The notes: a model not told the origin generated them from the letters alone. Shown: positions 45,128 through 54,076, counted from the stretch's first letter. The stretch is 64,000 nt of DNA from an uncultured Lachnospiraceae bacterium (GCA_902775895.1 CACYNO010000001.1:372001-436000); one strand, 5' to 3'. Made by a program: numbers and translations.

Positions 45128-45156
45128 ATAATAGCACGCATTAATAACAATATCAA
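45128..45156 (-). promoter_or_regulatory. lexA promoter
   Basis: Minus-strand TTGATA (45156-45151), a 17-bp spacer, TATTAT (45133-45128). A weak LexA-like site, AGAATAAATGTTCA at 45165-45178, lies just upstream of this -35. Confidence 0.65.
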
Positions 45157-45198
45157 CAGTTTTCAGAATAAATGTTCAGATTTTTTGTTCGAAACATA

Positions 45199-45227
45199 TT
45201 GACAAACGATTGTTCGGCATTTATAAT
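45199..45227 (+). promoter_or_regulatory. Consensus promoter for the LysM gene
   Basis: Perfect TTGACA (45199-45204), a 17-bp spacer and perfect TATAAT (45222-45227). A promoter this strong needs repression; a LexA box covers its -35 and spacer. Confidence 0.88.
45203..45216. promoter_or_regulatory. LexA operator 1 in the lexA/LysM intergenic region
   Basis: CAAACGATTGTTCG fits CAAAC-N4-GTTYG and overlaps the -35 and spacer of the LysM gene promoter. Confidence 0.8.
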
Positions 45228-45234
45228 CATCTCA

Positions 45235-45248
45235 CAAACATTCGTTTG
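45235..45248. promoter_or_regulatory. LexA operator 2 in the lexA/LysM intergenic region
   Basis: CAAACATTCGTTTG, the same form as the recA operator, lies at about the transcription start of the LysM gene, 32 bp (about three helical turns) from operator 1. Confidence 0.8.
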
Positions 45249-45302
45249 CGAACATTATTTTGCATATATCATATTATTTAACTGTTTACGGAGGTGTTAT
45301 TT

Positions 45303-45635
45303 ATGAAAGCTAAGACTAGATACAGGCTTACTACAGCCGGAAAGAAGCTGGTTCTGATCATGGTTTTGCTTTGTATAGCAGTTATTACGGCTGTGGGAAG
45401 TATAATGATAACAAGTGCTACGGAAAAAAGAAACGAGCCATCAGACGTCAGATTATATTCAAGCATTACATTACAGGACAATGATACATTATGGGATCTT
45501 GCAAAAAAGTATCACGGTGATGATGAATCTGTTGATGAATACATTGCAAACATCAAAGTGATGAACGGTCTTAAAGGAAGCATGATCCACACAGGTAAAA
45601 ATATCACGTATTATTATTACGGAAATGCAGATTGA
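45303..45635 (+). CDS. LysM-domain membrane protein, YneA-like SOS cell-division inhibitor
   Basis: 110 residues: short basic N-terminus, one membrane helix (about 17-37) and a C-terminal LysM-like domain (ITLQDNDTLWDLAKKYHGD ... IKVMNGLKGSMIHTGKNITYY). Size, topology and the divergent position beside lexA match B. subtilis YneA, which halts division during DNA damage. Two LexA boxes in its promoter support SOS control. ATG 45303, six bases after GGAGGTG, is preferred over the upstream GTG 45294. Sequence similarity to YneA is only structural in kind. Confidence 0.8.
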   Translation: MKAKTRYRLTTAGKKLVLIMVLLCIAVITAVGSIMITSATEKRNEPSDVRLYSSITLQDNDTLWDLAKKYHGDDESVDEYIANIKVMNGLKGSMIHTGKNITYYYYGNAD

Positions 45636-45664
45636 TCAGCTGCATTTTAACAGATAAAAAACAT

Positions 45665-45703
45665 AAAAAGGTCATTCCGTACACATGCGGGATGGCCTTT
45701 TTA
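45665..45703 (+). terminator. Terminator after the LysM gene
   Basis: AAAAAGGTCATTCCG (45665-45679) pairs with CGGGATGGCCTTTTT (45688-45702) with minor mismatches. It separates the LysM gene from the recombinase. The remaining gap to 45869 holds only the recombinase promoter. Confidence 0.8.
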
Positions 45704-45763
45704 GTAAGGAAATATGCGGGTTTGGGCTACTTGGTATATTTTAGCACAATTTATTCGTTAAAC

Positions 45764-45792
45764 TTGAATTTACCGAATAAATATGTTATTAT
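45764..45792 (+). promoter_or_regulatory. Promoter for the tyrosine recombinase with a flanking inverted repeat
   Basis: TTGAAT (45764-45769), a 17-bp spacer, TATTAT (45787-45792). The inverted repeat TTATTCG (45751-45757) / CGAATAA (45774-45780) brackets the -35 and could be an operator; it does not match the LexA consensus. Confidence 0.5.
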
Positions 45793-45869
45793 CATCGCAT
45801 CAAATAATACTGCTGTCACACCGTGATTATTTCATAATAATCTGCGGTTGATCTTAAGGAGGAATAAGC

Positions 45870-46931
45870 ATGGCTGATAATAACGGCTCCACATATTCAA
45901 AACAGGAAGAAGTCAAACTGGCATTAAAGCTTAACCAGATGCTGGATGAGCTTCCCGGTTTTTGTGTTGATTATTTTAACAGCCTGGAATTTACAAAACA
46001 ACCCAGGACTAAGATAGCATATGCACGAGATCTTCAGGGCTTTTTTTATTTTCTTACGAACTCCAGAGGTCCGTTAAAAGGAAAGGAAGTCACATCTCTT
46101 ACTACAGATGATCTTGATAAAGTAAGCGGTGATGATATATCCGATTATCTGAGACACTGCAAGGTCTACGAAAAGGACGGTAATATAAAGAATAACGGTG
46201 ATCGTGCCATAAAGCGCAAGCTCTGCTCTCTTCGCGGCTTTTTTTCATATTACTACAAACATGAAAGGATAACAGGAAATCCTTCCGTAAAGGTAGAAAT
46301 GCCAAAGATCCATGACAATGCAATTGTACGTATGGAGCCTAATGAAGTTGCTGAATTTCTTGATAATGTGGAATCTGGGAATAAACTGACCAATAACCAG
46401 CTAAGATTCCATAAGAAACTTAGATCAAGGGACCTTGCTCTTCTTACGCTTATGCTTGGCACCGGTATTCGTGTATCTGAATGTGTCGGTCTTGATATAT
46501 CTGATGTTGACTTTGACAACGTACGTATCCGTGTGATCAGAAAAGGCGGTGCCGAGAGCTTTGTGTACTTTGGTGATGAGGTTGATAAAGCCTTAAAGGA
46601 TTATCTCGTTGACAGGAAAGAAGAAAAACCATTGCCGGGACACGAAAACGCCCTCTTTTTATCACAGCAGAGAAAAAGATTGGGCGTTCGTTCCGTTGAG
46701 AAGCTTGTAAAAAAATACGCTTCTACTGTCACTACCGTTAAGCATATTACACCACACAAATTACGAAGTACTTACGGGACAAATCTTTATCAGGAAAGCC
46801 GTGATATTTACCTTGTAGCTGACGTTTTGGGGCATAAAGATGTAAATACCACTCGACGTCATTATGCCGATCAGGTTGATGAAAACAAACGTAAAGCAAG
46901 AAATATCGTTAAATTAAGAAAGGATGACTGA
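45870..46931 (+). CDS. Tyrosine recombinase (XerC/XerD-like)
   Basis: 353 residues: N-terminal SAM-like core-binding domain (about 25-140) and a catalytic domain with Arg in GTGIRVSECVGL (about 205), Lys in IRKGGAESFVYF, HKLRST (His-x-x-Arg), LGHKDVNTTRRHY with the final His and the nucleophile Tyr (about 335). All six catalytic positions are present. It is longer than XerC or XerD (about 300). No integrase-type flanks, att repeats or other phage genes are near, so a chromosome-dimer or SOS-linked role is more likely than mobility. AAGGAGG precedes the ATG. Confidence 0.88.
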   Translation: MADNNGSTYSKQEEVKLALKLNQMLDELPGFCVDYFNSLEFTKQPRTKIAYARDLQGFFYFLTNSRGPLKGKEVTSLTTDDLDKVSGDDISDYLRHCKVYEKDGNIKNNGDRAIKRKLCSLRGFFSYYYKHERITGNPSVKVEMPKIHDNAIVRMEPNEVAEFLDNVESGNKLTNNQLRFHKKLRSRDLALLTLMLGTGIRVSECVGLDISDVDFDNVRIRVIRKGGAESFVYFGDEVDKALKDYLVDRKEEKPLPGHENALFLSQQRKRLGVRSVEKLVKKYASTVTTVKHITPHKLRSTYGTNLYQESRDIYLVADVLGHKDVNTTRRHYADQVDENKRKARNIVKLRKDD

Positions 46932-46950
46932 TAACCGGTCATCCTTTTTT
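46919..46950. terminator. Bidirectional terminator between recombinase and LCP gene
   Basis: AAAGGATGAC (46919-46928) pairs with GTCATCCTTT (46938-46947), followed by TTT; the left arm overlaps the recombinase stop region. Confidence 0.85.
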
Positions 46951-46955
46951 GCATA

Positions 46956-48392
46956 TTATTCGCTTTGAACAGCCTTTATAAGACGTTTCGCTTCTTCTAT
47001 TGAGTCTTCATCAGGGATAAAGACATAAAGCTGTGTGCCGGGCATAGAATATGTTTCAGCATTAGTACCCGTTCCGGTAACTGCATAGGAATCAATATTC
47101 CATCCTGATGAATCAGATAACTGCTGGTTTATCATCCCGTAAATAGTACCGCTTGGAACAGATGTCTGCATTGATTCAGACAAACCGCCAAGTACACCTT
47201 TGTAGTTTGAAAGCAGTTCTCCCGATGAAGTAAGCTTACTGATTATAGCTTCTATAACCCTCATTTGGTGTATACCACGCTGACTGTCGCCGTTTTCCAG
47301 GGATTTACGCTCTCTCGCAAATGCAAGAGCTTCGATACCGTTCATATGATTCATTCCTTTTACAAAAGAAAATCCTCCGCCTGCAACAGTAAAATCCTGA
47401 TCCGAATAAACATCAACACCGCCAATGGAGTCGATTATCTCCTGGAATCCGGTAAAATTAACTCTCATGTATCCGTCAAGATCAATATCATAAAGATCAC
47501 CTATAGTCTGCATAGAGTTCTCAATACCGTATATTCCCGCGTGGGTAAGCTTATCCTTCATATCCCCGCTGTTTGGAAGATATACATACGCATCTCGTGG
47601 TGTATTGATAAGTTGTATGTGTTTGGTCTTTCTGTTGACGACAGCAATTATATTAACATCACTTCTGCTGGTGGCTGCAGGTGAACCGTAGGTATCAATA
47701 CCGCTTATATAAAGTGTAAATACATCCCCTAGTGAATCCTCAGATATCTCAACACTTTTTGTAATATCAATGCTGTATATGTACTTTATCTCATCCTTAA
47801 AAGTTTCATAACCGTCAACTTCATCAAACATAGCGACCTGACCTTCATTAACGATGATCGCATCAGTATCACCGCTTCTCAGATCATCTGCAAGATTCAT
47901 AAGGTTCTGTGATTTAGTATAATCACAACCTGAAACATGCTCATTTATATCTGCTATGACTTTATCAATGGTGTCCTCTTCATCAGAGGCTGAATACGAC
48001 AGCGTTTTTCCTTCCAGGTCCTCCAATGAATCATACCGGCTGTCTTTTAAAACAGCCACTTTTATCGTAGTAACATCACTTGCTTTACCGGTGACTTTGT
48101 CAATAGTCTTTATGAATTCGCCGGTAAACATTGCTGCATATATCATCACGCAGCAGGCTATACCGGATATTATGATCATAACAATGTTAGACCATTTCCT
48201 CTTCATTGCAAATATCGAAACTATAAGGATAGCGCCGACGATTATAAGTATGGTTATTATATAACCCGTCGGCATCATACCCCGTCCGGCGGTTGTGGCA
48301 ATGACTATTGCTGTCATAGCAGCAAGAAGTGCCATTAAACCAAGTAAAACAAAGTTTAGTATCCTGCTCCGCTTTTTTGTCCTTGTACTCAT
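46956..48392 (-). CDS. LytR-CpsA-Psr (LCP) protein with an extra extracytoplasmic domain
   Basis: 478 residues. Three membrane helices (about 11-32, 41-60, 68-90) rather than the usual one. Next is a region of about 120 residues (TTIKVAVLKDSRYDSLEDLE ... DAIIVNEGQVAMFDEVDGYE) that resembles a solute-binding-protein lobe, and then the LCP domain from about 240 (SRSDVNIIAVVNRKTKHIQL, NTPRDAYV, KLTHAGIYG, FAREREK-like FARERKSLENGDSQRG). LCP enzymes attach teichoic acids or capsule to peptidoglycan. It ends the gmk-rpoZ-helicase cluster. Confidence 0.88.
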   Translation of the reverse strand: MSTRTKKRSRILNFVLLGLMALLAAMTAIVIATTAGRGMMPTGYIITILIIVGAILIVSIFAMKRKWSNIVMIIISGIACCVMIYAAMFTGEFIKTIDKVTGKASDVTTIKVAVLKDSRYDSLEDLEGKTLSYSASDEEDTIDKVIADINEHVSGCDYTKSQNLMNLADDLRSGDTDAIIVNEGQVAMFDEVDGYETFKDEIKYIYSIDITKSVEISEDSLGDVFTLYISGIDTYGSPAATSRSDVNIIAVVNRKTKHIQLINTPRDAYVYLPNSGDMKDKLTHAGIYGIENSMQTIGDLYDIDLDGYMRVNFTGFQEIIDSIGGVDVYSDQDFTVAGGGFSFVKGMNHMNGIEALAFARERKSLENGDSQRGIHQMRVIEAIISKLTSSGELLSNYKGVLGGLSESMQTSVPSGTIYGMINQQLSDSSGWNIDSYAVTGTGTNAETYSMPGTQLYVFIPDEDSIEEAKRLIKAVQSE

Positions 48393-48419
48393 TTAAATCT
48401 CTCCCCCAAAATACAAATA

Positions 48420-50030
48420 TCAACCTCTTTTTGATCTTTTTCTTCCGATAGATATTTCAGCATTAACTCTTCTGCCGTTGATCACTGAACCGTTTAGTGA
48501 ACTAAGCACATTCTGTGTTTTACTCTTATCTACTTCAACAAACGAAAACTTTTCAAGTATGTCTATGTCAAAAATCTCATCGTCATTTACATTACAATTA
48601 TTAAGAAGCTTTTTAAATTGTACGGGCTTTATAGAATCCATCTTACCCAGATTGATAAATATCCTGTCTGACCTTGAGTTGACCTCTCTCTTTTTTGTAG
48701 ATCTGCCCGGACCCGGATCATCTCCTGTATCTGATCCTGCCTCATTTTTTAAGAATGCTGCCGCAATGTCAAGGATCGTATATTCATCGCCTGAATCTTC
48801 CATGAATTTTTGTATGGCTTCGGAATACATCTTAAGGTCTGAATGTGTCAGCGTGTCCATGATCCCTGCCATAGTCTGCTGGATACGTACATTAGTTGTC
48901 TCAGTAGCGTTAGGTATTGTAGTAAACCTTATCTTTGCTTTTGTATACTTCATGATCTCATGAAGCTTATACATTTCACGCCGGGACACAAGGGAATATG
49001 AAACTCCTTCCCTGTTGGCCCTTCCTGTCCTGCCTATCCTGTGTACATAATATTCAAGATCATCCGGTAGATCGTAGTTAAAAACTGCATCTACATCTTT
49101 GATGTCTATTCCTCTGGCTGCAACATCGGTCGCTATAAGAATCTCGACACGTCCGGTCTTAAAGGCTTTCATAACCCTGTCACGCTGAGTCTGCCTCATG
49201 TCACCATGAAGTCCTACAGCGTTATACCCTCGTGCTATCATCTCATGCGCAAGCTCATCAACCTTTCTCTTGGTATTACAGAAAATAATAGAGAGTTTAA
49301 AGTCATTTATATCTATCAGCCTGGCAAGTATATCTGTCTTTTGGATCTGTGAAACCTCAAGATAATACTGCTTTACGGATTTAACAGTGACCTCGCTTTT
49401 TGTTATCTGGACCTTGACCGGATCAGTAAGATACTTTTTAGTTATCGACAGGATCTCTTTTGACATAGTGGCGGAAAAAAGAACGGTCTGACGATCCTTA
49501 GGAACTGTTCGTAGTATCTCATCTATATCGTCACGAAATCCCATATCCAGCATCTCATCAGCCTCATCCAGGACCACATGTTTCAAACGGTCAAGCCGAA
49601 TGGTATGACGCCTCATATGGTCCATGAGACGTCCGGGTGTAGCCACTATTATCTGTGGTCGCTTTTTAAGCGCTGATATCTGTCTTTCGATATTCTGTCC
49701 GCCGTAAACAGCTACTACTCTGATATTCTTTTTGTATTTTGTGAGCTTCAAAAGTTCATTAGTAGTCTGCACTACCAACTCTCTTGTCGGACAAAGAATA
49801 AGAGAGCCTACGGCTCTCTCTCCCGGTTCGGTCTTTTCGATTATCGGTATACCAAAAGAACAGGTTTTTCCGGTCCCCGTGGGTGCCTGCGCCACAACGT
49901 CTTTTCCTGATAAAACAGAAGGAATGCTCCTGCTCTGCACAGGGGTAGCCTCCACAAAGTCCATATCACGAAGGGCTTTTTTTATCTCTGCAGATATTTT
50001 TAAATCTTCAAATAATACTGTCTTTTCCAT
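48420..50030 (-). CDS. DEAD-box RNA helicase (DbpA/CshA-like)
   Basis: 536 residues. Q motif and F in ATPVQSRSIP, motif I APTGTGKT, GG, TPGRLMDH, DEAD (VVLDEADEML), SAT (LFSATMS), then the second RecA domain with IIFCNTKRKV, ARGIDIKDV and HRIGRTGRANREG. A C-terminal RRM-like DbpA RNA-binding domain (about 455-530, RIFINLGKMDSIKPVQF) suggests binding to 23S rRNA and a role in 50S assembly. Its ATG overlaps the rpoZ stop by one base. Confidence 0.93.
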   Translation of the reverse strand: MEKTVLFEDLKISAEIKKALRDMDFVEATPVQSRSIPSVLSGKDVVAQAPTGTGKTCSFGIPIIEKTEPGERAVGSLILCPTRELVVQTTNELLKLTKYKKNIRVVAVYGGQNIERQISALKKRPQIIVATPGRLMDHMRRHTIRLDRLKHVVLDEADEMLDMGFRDDIDEILRTVPKDRQTVLFSATMSKEILSITKKYLTDPVKVQITKSEVTVKSVKQYYLEVSQIQKTDILARLIDINDFKLSIIFCNTKRKVDELAHEMIARGYNAVGLHGDMRQTQRDRVMKAFKTGRVEILIATDVAARGIDIKDVDAVFNYDLPDDLEYYVHRIGRTGRANREGVSYSLVSRREMYKLHEIMKYTKAKIRFTTIPNATETTNVRIQQTMAGIMDTLTHSDLKMYSEAIQKFMEDSGDEYTILDIAAAFLKNEAGSDTGDDPGPGRSTKKREVNSRSDRIFINLGKMDSIKPVQFKKLLNNCNVNDDEIFDIDILEKFSFVEVDKSKTQNVLSSLNGSVINGRRVNAEISIGRKRSKRG

Positions 50031-50380
50031 TATCCCTCCGAATCCTCGGTCAGTGTAAGATATCCGTCATAAAGCTCGTCTACTGCAACTGAAAGAGGCT
50101 TTCTTTCATCCGCATCAGCGATAAGCGGTGCTCCTCTTCTTAAAGTGATGATATCTTCTTTAGACATATTTACAGTGGCTTCCTGTCCGCTCTGATCTCC
50201 GGAGCCTGTTGAAAGAAGCTTGCTTACCTTTTCTTCGAGAGCACGGGCTTCAATGATCTGCTTAGCTCTGTTAGCAGTTGCCTTTACTATAGAGTAACGG
50301 CTCTGTACGACGGGAGTAGCTCCCTCCTCCACGTCTTTGTTTATTCTTTCCATAAGTTCAGCGTATGATGGATGCAGCAT
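50030..50380 (-). CDS. rpoZ: RNA polymerase omega subunit
   Basis: 116 residues. The core YSIVKATANRAKQIIEARALE (about 29-49) and the later KPLSVAVDELYDG helix are typical of omega, which helps assemble beta-prime. An insert of low complexity (LLSTGSGDQSGQEATVNMSK) separates them, so the protein is longer than B. subtilis omega. It lies 31 bp after gmk, the usual gmk-rpoZ order. Confidence 0.93.
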   Translation of the reverse strand: MLHPSYAELMERINKDVEEGATPVVQSRYSIVKATANRAKQIIEARALEEKVSKLLSTGSGDQSGQEATVNMSKEDIITLRRGAPLIADADERKPLSVAVDELYDGYLTLTEDSEG

Positions 50381-50411
50381 TTTAAATTCCTTTCTTAAAA
50401 CAGTATATTTA

Positions 50412-51041
50412 TCAACAATAATGTCCTACAAGATCTTTTCTGATCTTATCAATGAAGTCTTTCTGTCTTGATACCTTTAGCTTTTCGGCGTTGATCATTC
50501 CATGTATCGCATCAGTACATTCTTCAACGTCGTCGTTGATGACTATGTAATCATAATCATAGGCACTTTCTATTTCCTTGCAGGCACGGGACATCCTCTC
50601 GGTTATAACCTGATCAGTCTCTGTACCCCTGTTCTTCAGTCTTTTTTCAAGTTCATCAACAGTAGGAGGAAACAAAAATATCAAAACAGCTTCAGGAAAG
50701 ATCTTTTTTACTTTTAAAGCTCCCTGTATCTCAATTTCGAGGATAACATTACAGCCTTCGTTAAGTTTTTCTTCGACATAATCCTTTGGAGTGCCGTAAA
50801 AATTATCTACGTATCTTGCATACTCGATAAGCTCATCATTTGAGATCATGGATTCAAATTCTTCTCTGGTCTTGAAGAAATATTCACGGCCGTGAACCTC
50901 TCCTTCTCTAGGAGAGCGGGTTGTGGCTGAAATGGAAAGGGCATAAAAATCACCGTATTTATCAAGCAGGCGGTTCACCACTGTCCCCTTTCCCGCGCCG
51001 GAAAAACCTGAAATGATCATCAACAAGCCTTTGTTGTTCAT
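50412..51041 (-). CDS. gmk: Guanylate kinase
   Basis: 209 residues. P-loop SGFSGAGKGTVV (about 10-21), SATTRSPREGEVHGREYFF for GMP binding, and EIEIQGALKVKKIFP. Phosphorylates GMP to GDP. First gene of the gmk-rpoZ-helicase-LCP cluster; a strong promoter lies just upstream. GGGAG precedes the ATG by about 13 bases. Confidence 0.96.
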   Translation of the reverse strand: MNNKGLLMIISGFSGAGKGTVVNRLLDKYGDFYALSISATTRSPREGEVHGREYFFKTREEFESMISNDELIEYARYVDNFYGTPKDYVEEKLNEGCNVILEIEIQGALKVKKIFPEAVLIFLFPPTVDELEKRLKNRGTETDQVITERMSRACKEIESAYDYDYIVINDDVEECTDAIHGMINAEKLKVSRQKDFIDKIRKDLVGHYC

Positions 51042-51075
51042 ACAAATACTAATCTCCCAAAATTGATATTTTTAT

Positions 51076-51104
51076 ATTATATCAAAACCGGCACAAAAAT
51101 TCAA
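51076..51104 (-). promoter_or_regulatory. Promoter of the gmk operon
   Basis: Minus-strand TTGAAT (51104-51099), a 17-bp spacer, perfect TATAAT (51081-51076). The -35 overlaps the last codons of rqcH. Confidence 0.8.
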
Positions 51105-52846
51105 ACATCTGTATTCGGATCAGCTTGTTTTATCATACTTATATCAGTAGATGCTATCATTGAATAATTAGTATGATATATCACAAAACCGGCTGCTCCT
51201 CCGGGAGGTTTCCTGAGTTCTTTTTTTAGTGTATAGTCAACCTCTACCTTCTTTTGACCGCTCCCTTTTGAATAATGAGCAGCAAGAGAGGCAGCCTCTT
51301 CAAAGGTTCTGTCAGGAATATTACGGCCTGAACTTTTAAGTATCACATGAGATCCCGGAATATTCTTTGCGTGAAACCACCAGTCATCGGGAGATGCGAT
51401 CTTAAAAGTCACTTCTTCGTTTTGATAATTATTTTTTCCTACGAACATCTCAAATCCGTCTGAAGATATATACTTTAACGGGGCCGAGGTCAATTTCTTT
51501 TTTTTATCAATTCCGGCAGAGCGTATATATCCAAGATCAACAAGTTCCATTTTTATCTGAGCCAGATCATTTTCCGTTTCAGAAAAATCCAGCGCTCCTG
51601 AAACAGATTCGAGACTCCTTATCTCATCATTTGTTTCTTTCAGCTGTATAGTTGCCGCTTCAAAAGTCCTTTTTAACTTATTGTACTTCTTAAAAAAAAC
51701 AGCTGCGTTTTCCTGAGGATTTAATTCTTTATCTAACGGGATTGTTACAGGGTTGTTATCGTCATAATAATTCTCCACAGTTATACTTTCAGCACCTTCT
51801 TCCACGTTATATCCGTATGCCTGCAATAATTCCCCGTATATTCTGTATTTATCCCTGTTCTCTGTTTTTTTAAGATCCTTTTCCTGGACGGTTCTTTTTT
51901 TGTATGCTCTTTCAAGATATGTGGATACAAGCTTTCGGAGATCAGAGGACTTTTGACTGATCCTGTTTTTTTGCTCTTTCTCCTTATAATATTCTGTTAT
52001 CAATCCGCTGATATCTTTAAATATCTTTACCGGTGTTCTGTTCTTAAGCTGTATTGCACTGAATTCCAATTTATCAAGGTCATCATATATAGCAAACTTA
52101 TAGTCTGATCTTTTTACCTCATCAGTTATTTCACATAAATAATTATATAAAGAAAGCTTTTCGCTTCTTAAAAGAGAGTCAGTATGTTTTGATGCGTCCA
52201 CTCCCGCCCTCTCACAGATCTCATTTGCAAGCATGGGACTAAGTCCGGTAACAGACATATATAGCGCTTTGTATGATTCACAGTTGTGATTCAGAAGCTC
52301 TCTGCAAAACTCATCAAAAGACATATCAAAAGGATCAAGTTTTTCATTGATTCCCGGTATAAAATACTCCCTGCCGGGTAAAACCTCTCTGACAGAACTT
52401 ATCTGTACAGGAATCCTTTTAATAGAGTCAAGAATGATGTTTTCATCATTTACAAGAATGATATTACTGTGCTTACCCATGAATTCAGCTATAAGATGTC
52501 TAGATCTCATATCTCCCATTTCATCCATGTGCTCTATCTCAATATCTATTACTCTCTCCATCCCCGGTTGTGAAACAGAAAGCACTCTTCCGTTTTGAAG
52601 ATGTTTCCTTAAAAGCATACAAAAAGAAGGCGCTTTCAAAGGCGCCTCTTTTTTATCCTCTGAAAAATAAATCAGGGGAAAAGATGGATTTGCGGAAATG
52701 GTAAGCTTAAGTGTTTCGGAATTATTTTTAAAAGTAATAACGATCTCATCAGACTCGGGTTGTATTATCTTCATAACCCTTGACTGTATCAGTTTGTTTT
52801 CTAATTCCTGCCTTACGGCTGCAAGTGTAAAACCGTCAAATGCCAT
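51101..52846 (-). CDS. rqcH: RqcH (Rqc2/NEMF homologue, ribosome quality control)
   Basis: 581 residues: NFACT-N domain (AFDGFTLAAVRQELENKL), helix-hairpin-helix (TGLSPMLANEICERAG, about 195), coiled coil (about 290-445) and NFACT-R domain with SPDDWWFHAKNIPGSHVILK (about 490). Formerly annotated as fibronectin-binding protein. It binds split 50S subunits and adds C-terminal alanine tails to stalled chains. Follows tyrS by 12 bp. Confidence 0.93.
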   Translation of the reverse strand: MAFDGFTLAAVRQELENKLIQSRVMKIIQPESDEIVITFKNNSETLKLTISANPSFPLIYFSEDKKEAPLKAPSFCMLLRKHLQNGRVLSVSQPGMERVIDIEIEHMDEMGDMRSRHLIAEFMGKHSNIILVNDENIILDSIKRIPVQISSVREVLPGREYFIPGINEKLDPFDMSFDEFCRELLNHNCESYKALYMSVTGLSPMLANEICERAGVDASKHTDSLLRSEKLSLYNYLCEITDEVKRSDYKFAIYDDLDKLEFSAIQLKNRTPVKIFKDISGLITEYYKEKEQKNRISQKSSDLRKLVSTYLERAYKKRTVQEKDLKKTENRDKYRIYGELLQAYGYNVEEGAESITVENYYDDNNPVTIPLDKELNPQENAAVFFKKYNKLKRTFEAATIQLKETNDEIRSLESVSGALDFSETENDLAQIKMELVDLGYIRSAGIDKKKKLTSAPLKYISSDGFEMFVGKNNYQNEEVTFKIASPDDWWFHAKNIPGSHVILKSSGRNIPDRTFEEAASLAAHYSKGSGQKKVEVDYTLKKELRKPPGGAAGFVIYHTNYSMIASTDISMIKQADPNTDV

Positions 52847-52858
52847 ATCGTCACCAAA

Positions 52859-54076
52859 TCATAAATGTATCCTGACAAACTTCTTCTTGCCCTTTTGGAA
52901 GATCACCTCGTCTGAAAACAGTTCTTTATCAAAAAGATCATCCTTGGAGCTGACCTTTACTTTGTTGACTGAAACAGAACCCTGGTCGATCATCCTGCGC
53001 GCATCTGAGTTGGAAGTAAAAAGACCGGTGCTTACGGCAAGTGTTACCGCATCGATCTTACCGTCTTTGAACTGATCATCGGTCAATGTAACTTCGGGCA
53101 TGTTTTCGGAACTTCCACCGGAGAAAACGCTTCGTGCAGCCTCCAGGGCTTTGGCAGCCTTTTCTTCACCATGAACCTGTTTTGTGACCTCAAAGGCAAG
53201 GATCTCTTTTGCTTTGTTTAACTGTGCGCCTTCCCACTCAGACATTTCATTTATCTCTTCCAGAGGGAGGAATGTGATCATCTTCAGGCACTTTATAACA
53301 TCTGCATCATCAACATTTCTCCAATACTGGAAAAAGTCATAAACTGAAGTTTTGTTTTCGTCAAGCCAAAGGGCGCCTGAAACGGTCTTTCCCATCTTCT
53401 TTCCTTCGGAATTGGTAAGAAGCGGGATCGTAAGTGCGCTTGCATCTTTACCCAGTTTCTTTCTGATAAGTTCTGTTCCTGCAAGCATATTGCTCCACTG
53501 GTCATCTCCCCCGAATTCAAGATTACATCCGTATTTCTGGAAAAGGATATAAAAATCGTAAGCCTGCATGATCATGTAATTAAACTCAAGGAAACTCAAT
53601 CCTCTTTCGAGACGCTGCTTGTAGCATTCGGCACGAAGCATGATATTAACGTTAAAATGCGGACCCACCTCCCTCAAAAGATCAATATAGTTCAATCCCA
53701 TGAGCCAGTCTGCATTGTTTACCAGAAGTGCCTTATCATCATCAAAATCTATGAATCTTGAAACCTGGTCTTTGATACATGCCACATTATGTTCGATCTC
53801 TTCTCTGGTAAGCATTTTTCGCATATCAGTCTTGCCTGACGGATCTCCTATCATGGCCGTGCCGCCGCCCATCAGGCAGACAGGCTTGTTCCCGGACATC
53901 TGAAGTCTCTTCATAAGACAAAGAGTCATAAAATGCCCGATATGAAGCGAATCAGCAGTCGGATCAATGCCGATATAAAAACAGGCTTTTCCGTTGTTCA
54001 CCAGATCCTTGATAATATCTTCATCCGTGACCTGTGCTATCAGACCACGTTCCTGAAGTTCTTCATAAACTGTCAT
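52859..54076 (-). CDS. tyrS: Tyrosyl-tRNA synthetase
   Basis: 405-residue class Ic synthetase. HIGH-like SLHIGHFMTL (about 47), tyrosine-binding YMIMQAYDF, GGDDQWSNM, KMSKS-like KKMGKTVSG (about 235) and a C-terminal S4 RNA-binding domain (DARRMIDQGSVSVNKVKV). No T-box leader: the gap to the upstream gene is 17 bp. CAGGAGGATG precedes the ATG. Confidence 0.97.
   Translation of the reverse strand: MTVYEELQERGLIAQVTDEDIIKDLVNNGKACFYIGIDPTADSLHIGHFMTLCLMKRLQMSGNKPVCLMGGGTAMIGDPSGKTDMRKMLTREEIEHNVACIKDQVSRFIDFDDDKALLVNNADWLMGLNYIDLLREVGPHFNVNIMLRAECYKQRLERGLSFLEFNYMIMQAYDFYILFQKYGCNLEFGGDDQWSNMLAGTELIRKKLGKDASALTIPLLTNSEGKKMGKTVSGALWLDENKTSVYDFFQYWRNVDDADVIKCLKMITFLPLEEINEMSEWEGAQLNKAKEILAFEVTKQVHGEEKAAKALEAARSVFSGGSSENMPEVTLTDDQFKDGKIDAVTLAVSTGLFTSNSDARRMIDQGSVSVNKVKVSSKDDLFDKELFSDEVIFQKGKKKFVRIHL

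Noticed and set aside
45632-45826. 64-codon frame after the LysM gene
   Set aside because: It spans the LysM terminator and the recombinase promoter, lacks a ribosome binding site and resembles nothing known.
45870-46931. Recombinase as a phage or integrative-element integrase
   Set aside because: No att-like direct repeats, tRNA target, excisionase, or other mobile genes nearby; composition matches the neighbours.
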